Assembly: GCA_002803225.1 (NCBI GenBank)
Contig: NXFV01001320.1
Coordinates: 1 to 43,509, forward strand
Direction: 5' to 3'
Source of the DNA: Gamarada debralockiae
Taxonomy: Eukaryota > Ascomycota > Leotiomycetes > Helotiales > Hyphodiscaceae
DNA: 43,509 nt
The translations under genes and the position numbers were made by a program. This document shows, piece after piece, positions 10,886 to 20,937 of the stretch. Every line of letters begins with the position of its first letter. Within the stretch, counting starts at the first letter, position 1. Below the pieces are notes generated by a model. That model searched no databases, was not told the DNA's origin, and saw only the letters and a program-made list of their open reading frames with translations.

Positions 10886-11473
10886 TTTCGTGTTCTGCTG
10901 CCGGGCGTGCCGCCTTATCGTTGACGTGAAGTCGGGGCCGCGGACATCGGCTACTGAGCAGGTGGGGTTAAGATAAGGGGGAGGCCCCGGCCGCAAGCGA
11001 GAAAGGGAGGCGGCTGCGGGGACCTTACAGTCCTCGAGTAGCCTCCAAGTAATGAACCGCAGAGATTGCGCTGTCTTTTGTGTTGAAGTCTTCGAGTTTG
11101 AAGGATTGATGGTTGGCGACCGCGTTTTGCGGCTGAGCACTGTTGGCATTTTAGCGTGGTCCCGAGGATTAACGAGTCACGTGTGAGTCCATTTTCCCCT
11201 GATTGAGGACGTTGAAGCCTACTACTGGCTATTGGTGACTCTTAAGGTACATGGTAATGCTCTATATAAACACCTGTAGTTGTAGTCTCAATTCAATAAC
11301 TCAACTCTTCTACAATTCATGAACCGGCCAATTACAACCTCAGTTTCCCATTACATAAGCCTGCGCATCAACATCGTTGTGCGGTTGCTCCGGCAAGCAG
11401 TTTAAACTTGTCAGAATATGGGCTTAGTAATCAGGCTCCTGAAGGAACACGGCCGTAGGATACGGCCAGAGGG
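10886..11473. other. Intergenic between NACHT gene and phosphoesterase relic
   Basis: The NACHT frame is open upstream to about 11149, but the extra residues are low-complexity and not conserved, so I treat this as 5' region. On the minus strand it is C/G-rich near 10950-11010. No other gene is supported. Confidence 0.4.
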
Positions 11474-12245
11474 TCAGCAGTACAGGGAGTTCAATACTCT
11501 ATAAATATAGGTTCTACAGTCAGTAGAAATCAATGAACAACCATCGAACATTTCAATTTCTGATAGGTCAGTCTCCCACGCCACCAACTTCGCTCCATAG
11601 CCGTCGTGAATATGCCCAAAACAATACATCAAAGGTTTCGCACGACTGACAGCTCGGAGAACCTTTTCGCAGCCCTCATGGCCACGTGGGCACAAGCCCA
11701 AAATCCCTTTGGACGGACCATGATTTATTACAATGTCGATACCAAGGAAGTCCGGCGTGGGGTTTGTGCAATCGAAGTGATTCCTTCAGCAACTTGGTCT
11801 GGCCCATGAAATCAATCCTCATTGTGCTGGTATTGGAAAGCCCAGTCGCCAAACTCCGGCTGATATGGACTCGCATAGATTGTGAACTTGGCCCCATTTG
11901 AAAGTGTGAAGTATGTATCCCTCCTCCATATACGTGATGCCAGCCTCCTTCGCCAAAGGTTCTGTCATGATCTCCATCGCTTTATTAGACTCGTCTGTAT
12001 CCTTGTTACACGGAAGATTTGCTTTCCAGTTTTTCGCGTCGAGAGATATATCGTGGTTCCCTGCTATCACGAGCTTCAACTCTGCGTCAATTGGTTATTA
12101 GTCAAGTCGCTGCAATGGAGGACGACGTCTGCTTAGGACCTAGTGTGTAGAATTTTAGACCGAAATGGTTGTATTTTTCGGGAAACTCGAAGTTGTGTAT
12201 ATCGGAAAGAATGAGAAAGCGGGCCGTGACTTTCGAGGCTCCCAT
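11474..12245 (-). pseudogene. Calcineurin-like metallophosphoesterase, multiply disrupted
   Basis: All metallophosphoesterase landmarks are present, in order but in different frames. ATG at 12245 with FLILSDIHNFEF (D-x-H). Then near 12110-12132, a one-base shift away, DVVLHCSDLTNN (normally GD; Gly is now Ser). About 20 residues later than expected comes ELKLVIAGNHDISLD (GNHD, ORF 11819-12079). A further shift leads to NGAKFTIYASPYQPEFGDWAFQYQ, then a TGA where relatives have Arg. After another shift comes DFLGIDIVINHGPSKG, GHEGCEKVLRAVSRAKP and FGHIHDGYGA (GHxH), ending at 11474. I count at least three indels, one nonsense change, an apparent ~60-bp deletion and a substituted metal-site loop. 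No set of GT..AG introns repairs it. The family's physiological substrate in fungi is unclear. Confidence 0.85.
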
Positions 12246-12646
12246 CTCGATTGAGAAGGCTGTGTGGTGGTTGCGGAAAAGTTATTTTGGAGGGACTCTG
12301 GAGTGGTGTGGAGCTTCGAAGTGGTGATAGGAGGTTGAAGGTGGTTGGGGAAGCGCATTTGAGGCGATGCGCCTTGCTGAATTGGAATTAATTGTGATGT
12401 GGGAGGGAACTACAGCTGAGAGCGAAAATATGGATTCTTCAACAGTTTGGTTGTTCGTTTGCAAACAAGGGTCGACGGCTTCGACGGCCTCGACGGCCAG
12501 TCCATTACCCAATGAGTTAGACAATAATCGAGAGACGGCGCAATTGAGTCTTCACACTTGAGGACATTCTGTCAATCTCATGATGAAATCCAGATAATGC
12601 TCGAAATAATTCTATAGTTTTGTAATTATTTTAAAGCATTCGTAAC
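12246..12646. other. Intergenic
   Basis: A short GACGGCTTC/GACGGCCTC repeat (12474-12497) is the only visible structure. Small overlapping frames on both strands are not supported. Confidence 0.4.
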
Positions 12647-15600
12647 TCAATACCTCATCTTCTCCCACTCTTCTCTTCTGTCCAGATCCAGATCGACAGC
12701 TAAATTGCCCTGCCGATCTAACCACGCACCCTCATCGGTAATCTGGATTACCTTTCCACTATGAGCAACCTCCTGTGCGGAAACACCCGCTGGGTCCCGA
12801 GGAATGATCAATCTTGGGGCCCGTTTCCTTAGACTTGGAACACAATAAGCATCTACTACTGCCTCCTCATACACGATCTCCACCTCTCCGTTCCTCCAAC
12901 TCTCGGGCACTTGATTCCTCAGCACAGAATAATCGGCAAAGACTTCTGGATGCAGAAATTTCAACAGAAAGTTGGGTTTGATAGAGGGATCTGGCGTGAT
13001 CCAGTAGCTCCAAAAGTCAATTTTGGCGATTAGGGATGGGATGGGTGATTTCCCGATTTTCACACGCACATAAGAGGCGAGTGTGGAGGTGGCGAGGTTT
13101 AGCGCTTTATCGGCACCTTCAATGGAACGTGTCGGTGGCGAAGGGTCATGTGTTGGCTCGGCTGGGGCTGAGGGATCGAAATCGGAGTCATATCCATGAT
13201 CTTGATTGGCCTGATCTGTATTTAGGTGCTCAGGGTCTTCGACATCAGACGCAAGATCCCCTTGGTCCTCGCCAAGATTCAAGCCGTCGTGGCCATTCCG
13301 CCGCAATTCCTCCTCGACGGCAAGAGTACGGGGTAAGTTGAACAGGAGAGGTGATAGTGCGTCGCCGAGTGAGAGGTGTATTAAGAACGTAAATATGAGG
13401 AGGCCGAACATCATGACGAGAGGACCAAAAGCCTGGCGAAGGCCAAACAGGCCGATCAGGCAGATTTCAGCGAGGTAAATACCTGTGATGGTTTGTTTCA
13501 GCGCACGAGGGTAATGTAGACCCCGGGTATCGAGCTCAGACGAGTACACGTAGAGGATGTTATAGCGGTAAGTGGTGTATATTAGAATGAAGCCGATGAA
13601 GGCGAAGCCGAGGATGAGTGGTGCGATGAGGGAGTAGGTTATGGCTGGTACAGAATAAGTAAATGTTACAAGGGGGTAGTAATTGACAATGTGACAAACC
13701 AATCACAGCCATATTGGTAAAGACAGGGTAGATTGCACCCCAATGAATCAGACGAAGACGATGATAGCGCTTGGTTATGATCCTCGGATTTCCACCGGAA
13801 TATGCCATCAGCTGATGACGGATAAAACTAGCCAAATGCACAATCCTGGTAGCGCTCATAGCTAATCCTTGAAGGATGAAGTACGAGACGTAGAAGTTGG
13901 ATGCTTTTGGGAGATTCGCAGAGAGAACTGATTGAGCTGAAGCGGGGTCTTTGATGACACTCGTCAGTGCGGCGGAGGCTGCCGAGGTGAGTGTTGTGAC
14001 GAGGAATACTTGAACGACTTGGAAAACGAAGTAGGAGTTTTGGGTGAACAGTTCGATTTTAGCGAGAGTAGTGATGCCAGATTGTCTTGCGCAGGCTGAA
14101 GAGTTGTTAGTTGGGTAGAGCGCGGTGTGAAAACGAAGGCCTACCTCTCATCACGAAAGGAACAATTGACATCAAGAGTGACAGAGCAACCGCGGGAAGT
14201 AGTCCTGATATCAACCCTACAACAACACTAGGAAGGAGGCCAATCCAGTGAAGGAACGGCACTTTAGTCGTGAGCATTTTGACATTAGATATTATTCCCA
14301 CAATCGCGGCAGGTAGTGACCAGAAGATGACCATCAGAGCGATGAAGGCCTGGACCATAAATTTTCGCAATATTCGCTCCCACCATACCATCCGTAGAGA
14401 TGGCCACACGATTTCCTGGGGTCTGAGGCCAACGATGTCGGGAAACATATGGTTTGCTCGGTGGTGGGCTAATGTCTGATATGCGCTCTGAGCGTTGACC
14501 TGGGAGTCGAACTCGATGAAGGCAGCAGGAATTGGCTTGGCTTGTTCTTTCTTTTGCTGTCTCCGTAACTTGCTGATCTTTGGGGCAAGTTGCTTGAGCC
14601 GATTGCGGGTCCATTTGATTGTGTCAACTCTCCTGCCGTAGTTGGCAATCGGACGATGAACTGGCCTCCAGGAGTGGGGTATCCATTGAGCGGCCACAGA
14701 TCCGTTAATATCTAGAGGAGGGCCTTCAAAACCATAACTGGTCTTGATGCCAGGTGTGCCATCCAACCTAGGGAACTCACGAGGGGAGGTGGAAGTATCA
14801 GAGAGGACACTGACATCGGCCTCTTTCGGTTGCTCGGATGAGGGAGAAATTGGATTGACTTCAATCACTACCGAGGCATTGAAATCTGATTCCTCAAAGC
14901 CATACTTGGCGTCTCGTATTAGATTGTTGCCGGACTGAGTAAGGTCCGCTGGGGAGATGGAGCTCTCACAGGTCACATTGACCTCTGTATCTTTTGACCT
15001 TTCAAAGGATGGATGCACTGTACTGACTCCGATGTCGGGATGCCCTGACTTGACAGCTTTCCTCCATTGTTCATTCGCTTTCTTGATCAGGACAATCTCG
15101 GCTTTCTCCAGTCGTTCCGCCGTTTGATCTCTCTCCTTCACCAGTTGGTCCAGCTCTTCCGTCTCTCTCGGGATCCAAACATTTTTGACGGAATCACCGA
15201 AGACCGTTCGAAGTTTCCTCTCATCCAGAATTTGTTGTGGAACGCAGGTAAATAGAACCGTTCTTGAAGACAGACGATTGGCATAATATGGCGAGAGAAG
15301 GTACGCCTGGCGAAGGTTGATGAAGTAGACGCATTCCCGGGAGACCATGTACAGGATGAACCCTTCTGAAGTCAGTAGTGGATCGCCGTTTGTTCAAACC
15401 ACTCTCACCGAAGTAAATCCATGCAAGAAATGCATGCACGAAATACCATTTTGGGTGAGCAACGTTTCCGAATGTCAAAAGATCCATCTGTTCGTTTCCA
15501 CCACCGCCCAGTATATGAAGGGGAATAAGTATAGGCCATGTGATCAGGCATCCTACTCCACATATAACGCATACAATTTTCAGATATCGTAGGAAAAGAA

Positions 15601-15894
15601 ATCCGTCAATTGACGAGTGGTTTAGGGCTGTGGTGTCCGGTATGTGGTAAAAGGGTTTGACCCAATTGAACCATCCTGAGGGCAATTGCGGACTCCGTTC
15701 ACTGCAAATGTCAGTTTCCTCCGGGAAAATTCGCTATTGAACCGAATCTCATTTTCCTAGCTTGACGAGACTTACTGAGGTTCGAGGCTGCTGAGAAAGG
15801 ACCTTGGCAAATAGACACGGGGAAATTTCCGACGTAAGACGAAGAATAGAGTTACGCATACTGTCGCATAGATGAGAACCGGAACAAATGTCAT
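12647..15894 (-). CDS. CSC1/OSCA/TMEM63-type channel (RSN1/PHM7 family), at least 5 exons
   Basis: Multi-spanning membrane protein of the osmosensitive Ca2+-permeable channel family (yeast Csc1, Phm7, Rsn1). Exons: 15776-15894 (5' end uncertain), 15409-15701, 14145-15365, 13700-14095 and 12647-13644. All junctions are GT..AG and the phases agree, giving 1008 codons from the Met at 15894. Order: N-terminal TM segment (FVPVLIYATVCVTLFFVL), PRVYLPRSF, GWFNWVKPFY, two further TM helices, the cytosolic PHM7-type domain (VLFTCVP, then WIPHSWRPVHRP and AFIEFDSQ), the ~7-TM channel domain (IPHWIGLLPS-type helices through IYLAEICLIGLFGL), and an acidic cytosolic tail. The true start is upstream: conserved-style sequence continues in frame to about 15992, where a TTTCACAG acceptor suggests a further 5' exon that I could not fix. 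The cytosolic insert is internally duplicated (see separate entry). Confidence 0.9.
14686..15018 (-). repeat. Tandem duplicated ~55-codon unit inside the CSC1 cytosolic loop
   Basis: Two adjacent coding units, 14860-15018 and 14686-14859, align along their length. Unit 1 reads VHPSFERSKDTEVNV, SSISPADL and AKYGFEESDFNASV. Unit 2 reads VNPISPSSEQPKEADVSV, TSTSPREF and TSYGFEGPPLDINGSV. They lie between the KANEQWRKAV helix and WIPHSWRPVHRP and make the loop longer than is usual for the family. Both are Ser/Asp/Glu-rich and probably disordered. Confidence 0.7.
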
Positions 15895-17213
15895 AAACAG
15901 CGTCGAAAACGATGCAGAATTGGTTCCCTGCGTGGCTCGCAGCGCCGACGTCGAGGTGGCATTGTCCCTGGCTGATCCAACTCGGGGATCAGTCGTATTC
16001 TGTGAAAGCCGTCAGCCCCAGCTTGTGAACGCGACCGCAGCCTCGGCGCATAGCCTGAAGACGCCAAGATATCTTCAAAATTGGCTACAAATCCTTCGTA
16101 CGTACCAATGCCCGCTCTATGTGATATCTTGCATCTGTGAAAATCATATATCCCATATCGAGGGGACCGAGGGCGATGGAGGAACATTTTCTTGTGACGT
16201 GAAGGTCTGGGAGGGCTCATTAATGATTTTCTGGCGGGGCAGGCGGGCAAGCGACTCGAGTGGAGAGCTGGCAATAGTGTGGCTGGATGTTTCAGGGGTT
16301 TGATAGGCTAGGCCCATCACAAGCCATGGCTGGCCTTCTAAAAAGGGAGAGCTCCTATGGACTGAGTTCCAAACTCGGTAATCAAAGGAAAAAGCAAATC
16401 GTGTTTGGATTCGTACAAGTAGCAACCTATCACGTGTCTGCAATGTCCAGTCACGTGACATGGCTCAGCAAGGGCCTAAGTGGGATCTATTTTTCCCTGT
16501 TCATCTCGCAGTGTGTATCCTTGTCGCCACAAACGCCACTTTCCCAGACGCGTTCGACAACCCCAACCAAAATTCAAGCTTTTCCAATAGTTCCCGTCTG
16601 TTGCCCGAAAAATCGTTCGATCCCCCTCGTCTCATTCTCCCAAACTTTTCGTAATGATTGTGCTACCTCCTTATGCCATTGGTGCCGAGGTCGTCAAAGC
16701 TGCCAGATCATTGGCTAGACAGCGCCTTTCAGCCTTCTTTGACTACTATCCCTTAATGGAGCCATTCATCACCCCACCAATTCATGACCACCAGTGTATA
16801 TCTTAGATGGTCTCGCCCCGCACCTTCCTTTTTCTTTGAGAGCCTCCAACGTCACTTATTAGAACCCTGGCATTTATTTTATTGTTGATGGTAGATAGTC
16901 TTAATTGCTCGAGCCTATGTCACTATCGCTACTTACGATTTATGAATTAATGTGACGACAACCCCATTAAGGAGAACTTGGCTTGCGACAAAGAAATCAT
17001 TTCGAATATCTGGCACACGACACCTCAATACCCGTCAGGTGGTATAGTATTGAAAATAATAACGCCTCCTACATAATCGCAAACTCGAAACCAAAGTCCT
17101 CAAAAGGCCAACCAGTCTCGTTCCAAAAGCAACACCACGTCAACGATCACCAATCTACCAAAGCACCACAACACAGAAAAATTCCACCCGGCAACTCCAG
17201 CATCCAGCAAATA
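15895..17213. other. 5' region of the channel gene and divergent flank
   Basis: This holds the unresolved 5' exon(s) of the channel gene (up to roughly 16200) and then a mostly unassigned flank. CACGTG/CACGTGA-type elements occur near 16430-16460. A 64-codon ATG frame at 16460-16654 (plus; hydrophobic N-terminal stretch FFPVHLAVCILVATNA) might be a small secreted or membrane protein, but no splice-consistent extension or homologue is recognised. Confidence 0.35.
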
Positions 17214-17498
17214 ATGCTGTTCAAGAAATTTCGTTCATCCTTCGCCTCAGAACCAGAAAAGCCAGTCACTACCAATATCCAACGCCTTACTTCCGCCCAG
17301 TCGGGCGCCGCCGACAACGATTCCAAGAAATCTTCTGCGCAATTTGTAACGAGAGAGACATCGAAAGACTATGAAGCGTTTCTAGAGAACGCAAAAAGGG
17401 AGGCGGAGCTCAAGGAGCAAGCAATGTTGATGATGGCCAAGGAGGCTGAGAGGAGGAGAAGGGAGTTCAATATGGATCCTTGGGCCAGCAGAATCTAG
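17214..17498 (+). CDS. Unnamed short coiled-coil protein, paralogue of the 26149 gene
   Basis: 94-aa hydrophilic protein with no known domain. I chose the ATG at 17214 because the resulting start (MLFKKF) matches the start of the paralogue at 26149 (MGLFKSS). The open frame 77 codons further upstream is not conserved there. Both share the plan: basic LFK N-terminus, Ser/Thr/Gln-rich linker, then a YEAFL helix, a charged Ala/Glu/Arg-rich helix, an RR pair and a DPW motif near the end. Here the core is KDYEAFLENAKREAELKEQA, then AKEAERRRREF and DPWASRI, and the protein stops right after DPW. No signal peptide or membrane segment is present. Function unknown; both lie on the plus strand, 8.7 kb apart. 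Confidence 0.65.
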   Translation: MLFKKFRSSFASEPEKPVTTNIQRLTSAQSGAADNDSKKSSAQFVTRETSKDYEAFLENAKREAELKEQAMLMMAKEAERRRREFNMDPWASRI

Positions 17499-18102
17499 GA
17501 CTATTGGAGCGGGAAAGAGGAGGAATATGAAGAAGGAAATCTGCGAATTGAAAGGATGGGACATGGATGGTGACTGGTCAAAGTTCACAAAGGGACCGAG
17601 CTTGGCAGTTAAGACGGCACGACGAACATTCGCATGGCAGTTCTGTCTGGATATCATTCAAGTCTTGACAAGCCTCCCAGTGCTTGGAGAGGGGGTGTTT
17701 CGACATTGGAGGCTGCGCATTTTGGAAGAGATGATTTGTAGCTTCCACATGGTGATGGAAGGGTGGCAGCAACAAGTGTGATCGACGATCGATCGTGGGC
17801 ACTTGGGGTTCTACCAGGGAGTCAGTACGACCTGTTAGCTTGGGAGGATATACCAGATTACGGAACGAGGGATCGGAGGGATCAGTGGATTCAGAGAGCT
17901 ATTTTATTCGCCTTTCTCTTTGTAATCACTAGTTGTGTTTAATACCTCATAGCGCTATACCCGATTATTTTCGTTTATACCTACACGTCTTCAACACTTC
18001 CAATTCTTCTCATATACACTGTGTTCCGACTCCTCTACCGGCCCAAACTCCCGCTAAGAGCCTTACAACTCATCATGCTTCACCCACGCATTCACAATGT
18101 CC
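17499..18102. other. Intergenic
   Basis: Three-prime flanks of the plus-strand small gene and of the minus-strand dipeptidase pseudogene. Frames of 70-90 codons at 17527-17802 on both strands overlap each other and are unsupported. Confidence 0.4.
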
Positions 18103-19404
18103 TCACTTCGTACGGCAAGTATGCCTGCTCAGGTCCACCCCAGTCTGAGGCAAGTCTGTCCGTTTTTCCCAGGTAGCACTGGAAGGGAGATCTTCTTTCA
18201 TCACCTCCTTCACTTGGTTCACTTCATCCATAACCTGCATCAAGCTTTCTCCCATGACACCGTAAATTTCGGTATCGTTCCAGCCACGAGAGAGGAGTTT
18301 AACGATCTGAGTGTTGGGGTTAGATCGAAAACTGAACGATCAACAATTTCGGAGCATCGCTGGCGTGACTTACGAGGCTGGGGTATTTGCTCGCGCCTTC
18401 GAGTCCCTGCACACCAGCATACATTCCGTCGAAATCAGAGGCGATACCAACGTGGTTCCTCCCGACAATGGATGTAACATGTTCGATGTGGTCTGCAACA
18501 CGTGACACATTTCGCCGTCTCAGGAGTCGGGCCAATAACACGAGATAGAACACGGACAAACTGCTCAACGTTAGCTTCCAAACAGTTGCCAGATTTGACT
18601 TCTCACATTATCCCAGGATTCTTTCCCGGTCCGTCGCCGATCAATTTCAAAATATCATCCGGCACATTTCTGGGATGGTCTTGTACAGCTCTGGCTCCAG
18701 CATATGTCCACACAACTGGTGCTTTGGAAGCTTTGATGACATACCTCATCGTCTGATCACTTGTGTGTGCCAGATCAACCACGACACCCAATCGATTGAG
18801 CTCCTTGACCAACTCGAATCCAAACTCCGTCAATCCCTCCCCGTGCTTGGAAGGTGCCATGTATCTACCTCTACCATTGGACACGCAAAGCTGCTGTAGC
18901 ACGCGTGTGTCAAAGTGAGATACTTCACTCCCAGCACGGCAAACAGTCGCATGGTACTCAGCGAGTTTCCGAGGAAACGCATGCCCTCCATCCCAATTAG
19001 GCTGGCGATCTCGCCATTGTTGAACGCGGATCGAATGTCTGCAGAGTGGGCATGCTGCATGTCGCTTGGATGCTGTGCAGTCATGTTCTTGATGATGTCG
19101 AGTACTCGGATCCGTAGCCTTGTCCTACGAAATCGGCACATGAGGCCCAAACAGTGAAGAAAGCGCCATCAAGGCGACCTTCCCGCATTTTGGGAATATC
19201 GACATGGCCTGGAAGCGAGATCGCCGGATCGGGTATCACATCCAGGGGCTTGCGACCTGCGTGTCTTGGCCAGAACTGGAATTCAATTAAGTTATGTAGG
19301 TTACCTAGGCCTCAGATTATTTGTGGAAGGTCAACGTGTGTATCTATCAGGGGACTTTCGGACATTAGTTTGATTACATGGGCGTACAGGGGGATCCGCC
19401 TCAT
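18103..19404 (-). pseudogene. Membrane dipeptidase (renal-dipeptidase family, peptidase M19), disrupted
   Basis: Zinc dipeptidase relic. From the ATG at 19404 the frame reads KLMSESPLIDTHVDLPQII (first Zn site HxD) and hits TGA at 19312-19314 where relatives have Arg. The sequence resumes in other frames: LPGHVDIPKMREGR (about 19180-19215), then after a shift LDIIKNMTAQHPSDMQHAHS and GEIASLIGMEGMRFLGNSL to LTLTHACYSSFA. A missing base near 18893 follows, then GLTEFGFELVKELNRLGVVV, DLAHTSDQT (Zn His), APVVWTYAGARAV (Tyr where the second conserved His of SHS is expected) and RNVPDDILKLIGDG. Two real introns survive: 18558-18603 region (GTGAGA..GAGCAG, branch GCTAAC) and about 18310-18376 (GTAAGT..CTCAG). 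The C-terminal exon reads IVKLLSRGWNDTEIYGVMGE and stops at 18103. Confidence 0.83.
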
Positions 19405-20398
19405 CGGTCAACGAGCTGGGAAAGTGACCCAAAGCCAGTGAGGCAATGAGAAAAATAAATTTCATCATTATCAATAATTTCATACAATTTTTGATTAAGC
19501 CGTGAGGTCACGTTGAACAGCAGTTTCCCTCTTTTGTACTTCCTTGCAGGCCGATATCCGAAAGTGCTAACACCGTCGTGTGGCAAACACCAGAGACAGA
19601 AACAACTAGATGATTAAAATATTCGAATCCATATTGAGTGAGAACAAGACATACAGGTACTGATTAGATTTTGCAAAAGGGCCTCAAATGCATGTCTTGG
19701 TGACTCATCATTTTCTCCCTCGGTCTACCGTAGTTCGAAAGATCACAAACTTTGAGAAGGCTCAAGTCTGTCTCTTCCCTCCGTTCGAACATGCGAATCT
19801 TCGGCATAGGCGGCCTAACACGGACGTGAAAATAAATTAGGTCAAATCGAATCATTAATTCAACATCACCATTTGGTAGTTTCGTAATAGACCCGGCTAC
19901 GACCATCTACGGCGCCTCCTCCCCCTCAAATAAAAACTACTCCTGCAGCACCAGCTTCTACAGCACCTTGTAGAAGTCGACTGACGCGCGATCGCATACC
20001 ATCAGCAAAGCAAGCCTCTCAAAACCGACGTGCGAGGGAGAAGGAGGAGAAGAAAAAGTCGTGCGAAGAAGCCAAAGACTTTTGATATGTCATAATTGGG
20101 TGATTTTGAGCTGCCATTTCGAAGCTCTCCATAGGCAAATAGGCATCGAATTATTCGAACATTTACTGACGTCAAAAGCTTGCAGTTCCCTACGGCTCTT
20201 AGTTCCCTTTCCCCTGATATTATGTAGGATTTGATACAAAAACTAGGTCACTAGCGACAGCGAGAGCCTTTACAAACAGTACGATACATTAGGGTAGTGG
20301 TAGAGATTCTACATAGTCGAATTCATGGCCAAATATAGCTTCAATTCTTCCTAATTAAGCAACTGCGAATACTGCGAATATGGTGCGTGGATGCATGA
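19405..20398. other. Intergenic
   Basis: No gene is recognised. Frames at 19401-19586 and 19664-19906 (minus) have no support, and the composition is ordinary. This is the upstream flank of the left copy of the direct repeat at 20399. Confidence 0.4.
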
Positions 20399-20682
20399 TA
20401 TCATCAGGGAAGCACGGTCTTTTGTGGAAGATCTACGCTATTTCTAGTGCCCCGCTGATGATAGGCAGAATACGGATGTCAATTGGGACGGTTTCGGGCG
20501 AAATATCATAGTATTCTTGACTAGCTAGATATTTAAGGAGCGTAAAATTTCAAGGCGGTACAGCTCCTTTATTCTAAAGGAAGAAAATACAGACTAGACC
20601 CAACAAGGAAGGGAGCAGCATTCCAACCAACAACCGATTAGGACTAGTTTCTACGGTGCATTTGTACGGACCTGATACTCGG
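20399..20682 (+). repeat. Left copy of a direct repeat flanking the C2H2 gene
   Basis: Two blocks, 20399-20476 (TATCATCAGGGAAGCACGG ... GCCCCGCTGATGATAGG) and 20651-20682 (TACGGTGCATTTGTACGG, CCTGATACTCGG), recur in the same order and orientation at 22809-22919. The spacer between the blocks is about 175 bp here and much shorter (about 10-20 bp) in the right copy. It is possibly a degenerate LTR or other dispersed repeat; no coding content is visible. Confidence 0.6.
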
Positions 20683-20937
20683 AGGGAAAGCTTGCGGCAC
20701 ACTAGGACTTACTTAGGACTAGCAAGGCCTGCCCTCGACGTTGAACAGGAAAGACTCCTAGAGTTTAAGAAGAACGAGTTGGAGCTCATGACTGAAGACC
20801 GACAGCAGATGGATATAACTCTCCTGCACGAATCGTATCAAATTAACTATCAACAATATAGAGAACGCTTGAGGAAAACAACAGAGAATGTCTTCGCACT
20901 TCTGGATATAAGAGACTTAGCAGCAGTGATATTATGA
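20656..20937 (+). other. Coding-like open frame, no clear start
   Basis: 94-codon frame whose first residues come from a GTG inside the direct repeat; the first ATG is well inside. From about residue 20 it reads as a charged coiled coil (EQERLLEFKKNELELMTED, then YQQYRERLRKTTENVFALLD). It ends 6 bases into the 3' end of the convergent C2H2 gene. It may be the 3' exon of a lost or unrecognised gene. Confidence 0.25.

Noticed and set aside
20656..20937. Calling the 94-codon plus frame a gene
   Set aside because: Its start is a GTG inside a repeat and no ATG-led upstream exon could be linked; kept only as an open frame.
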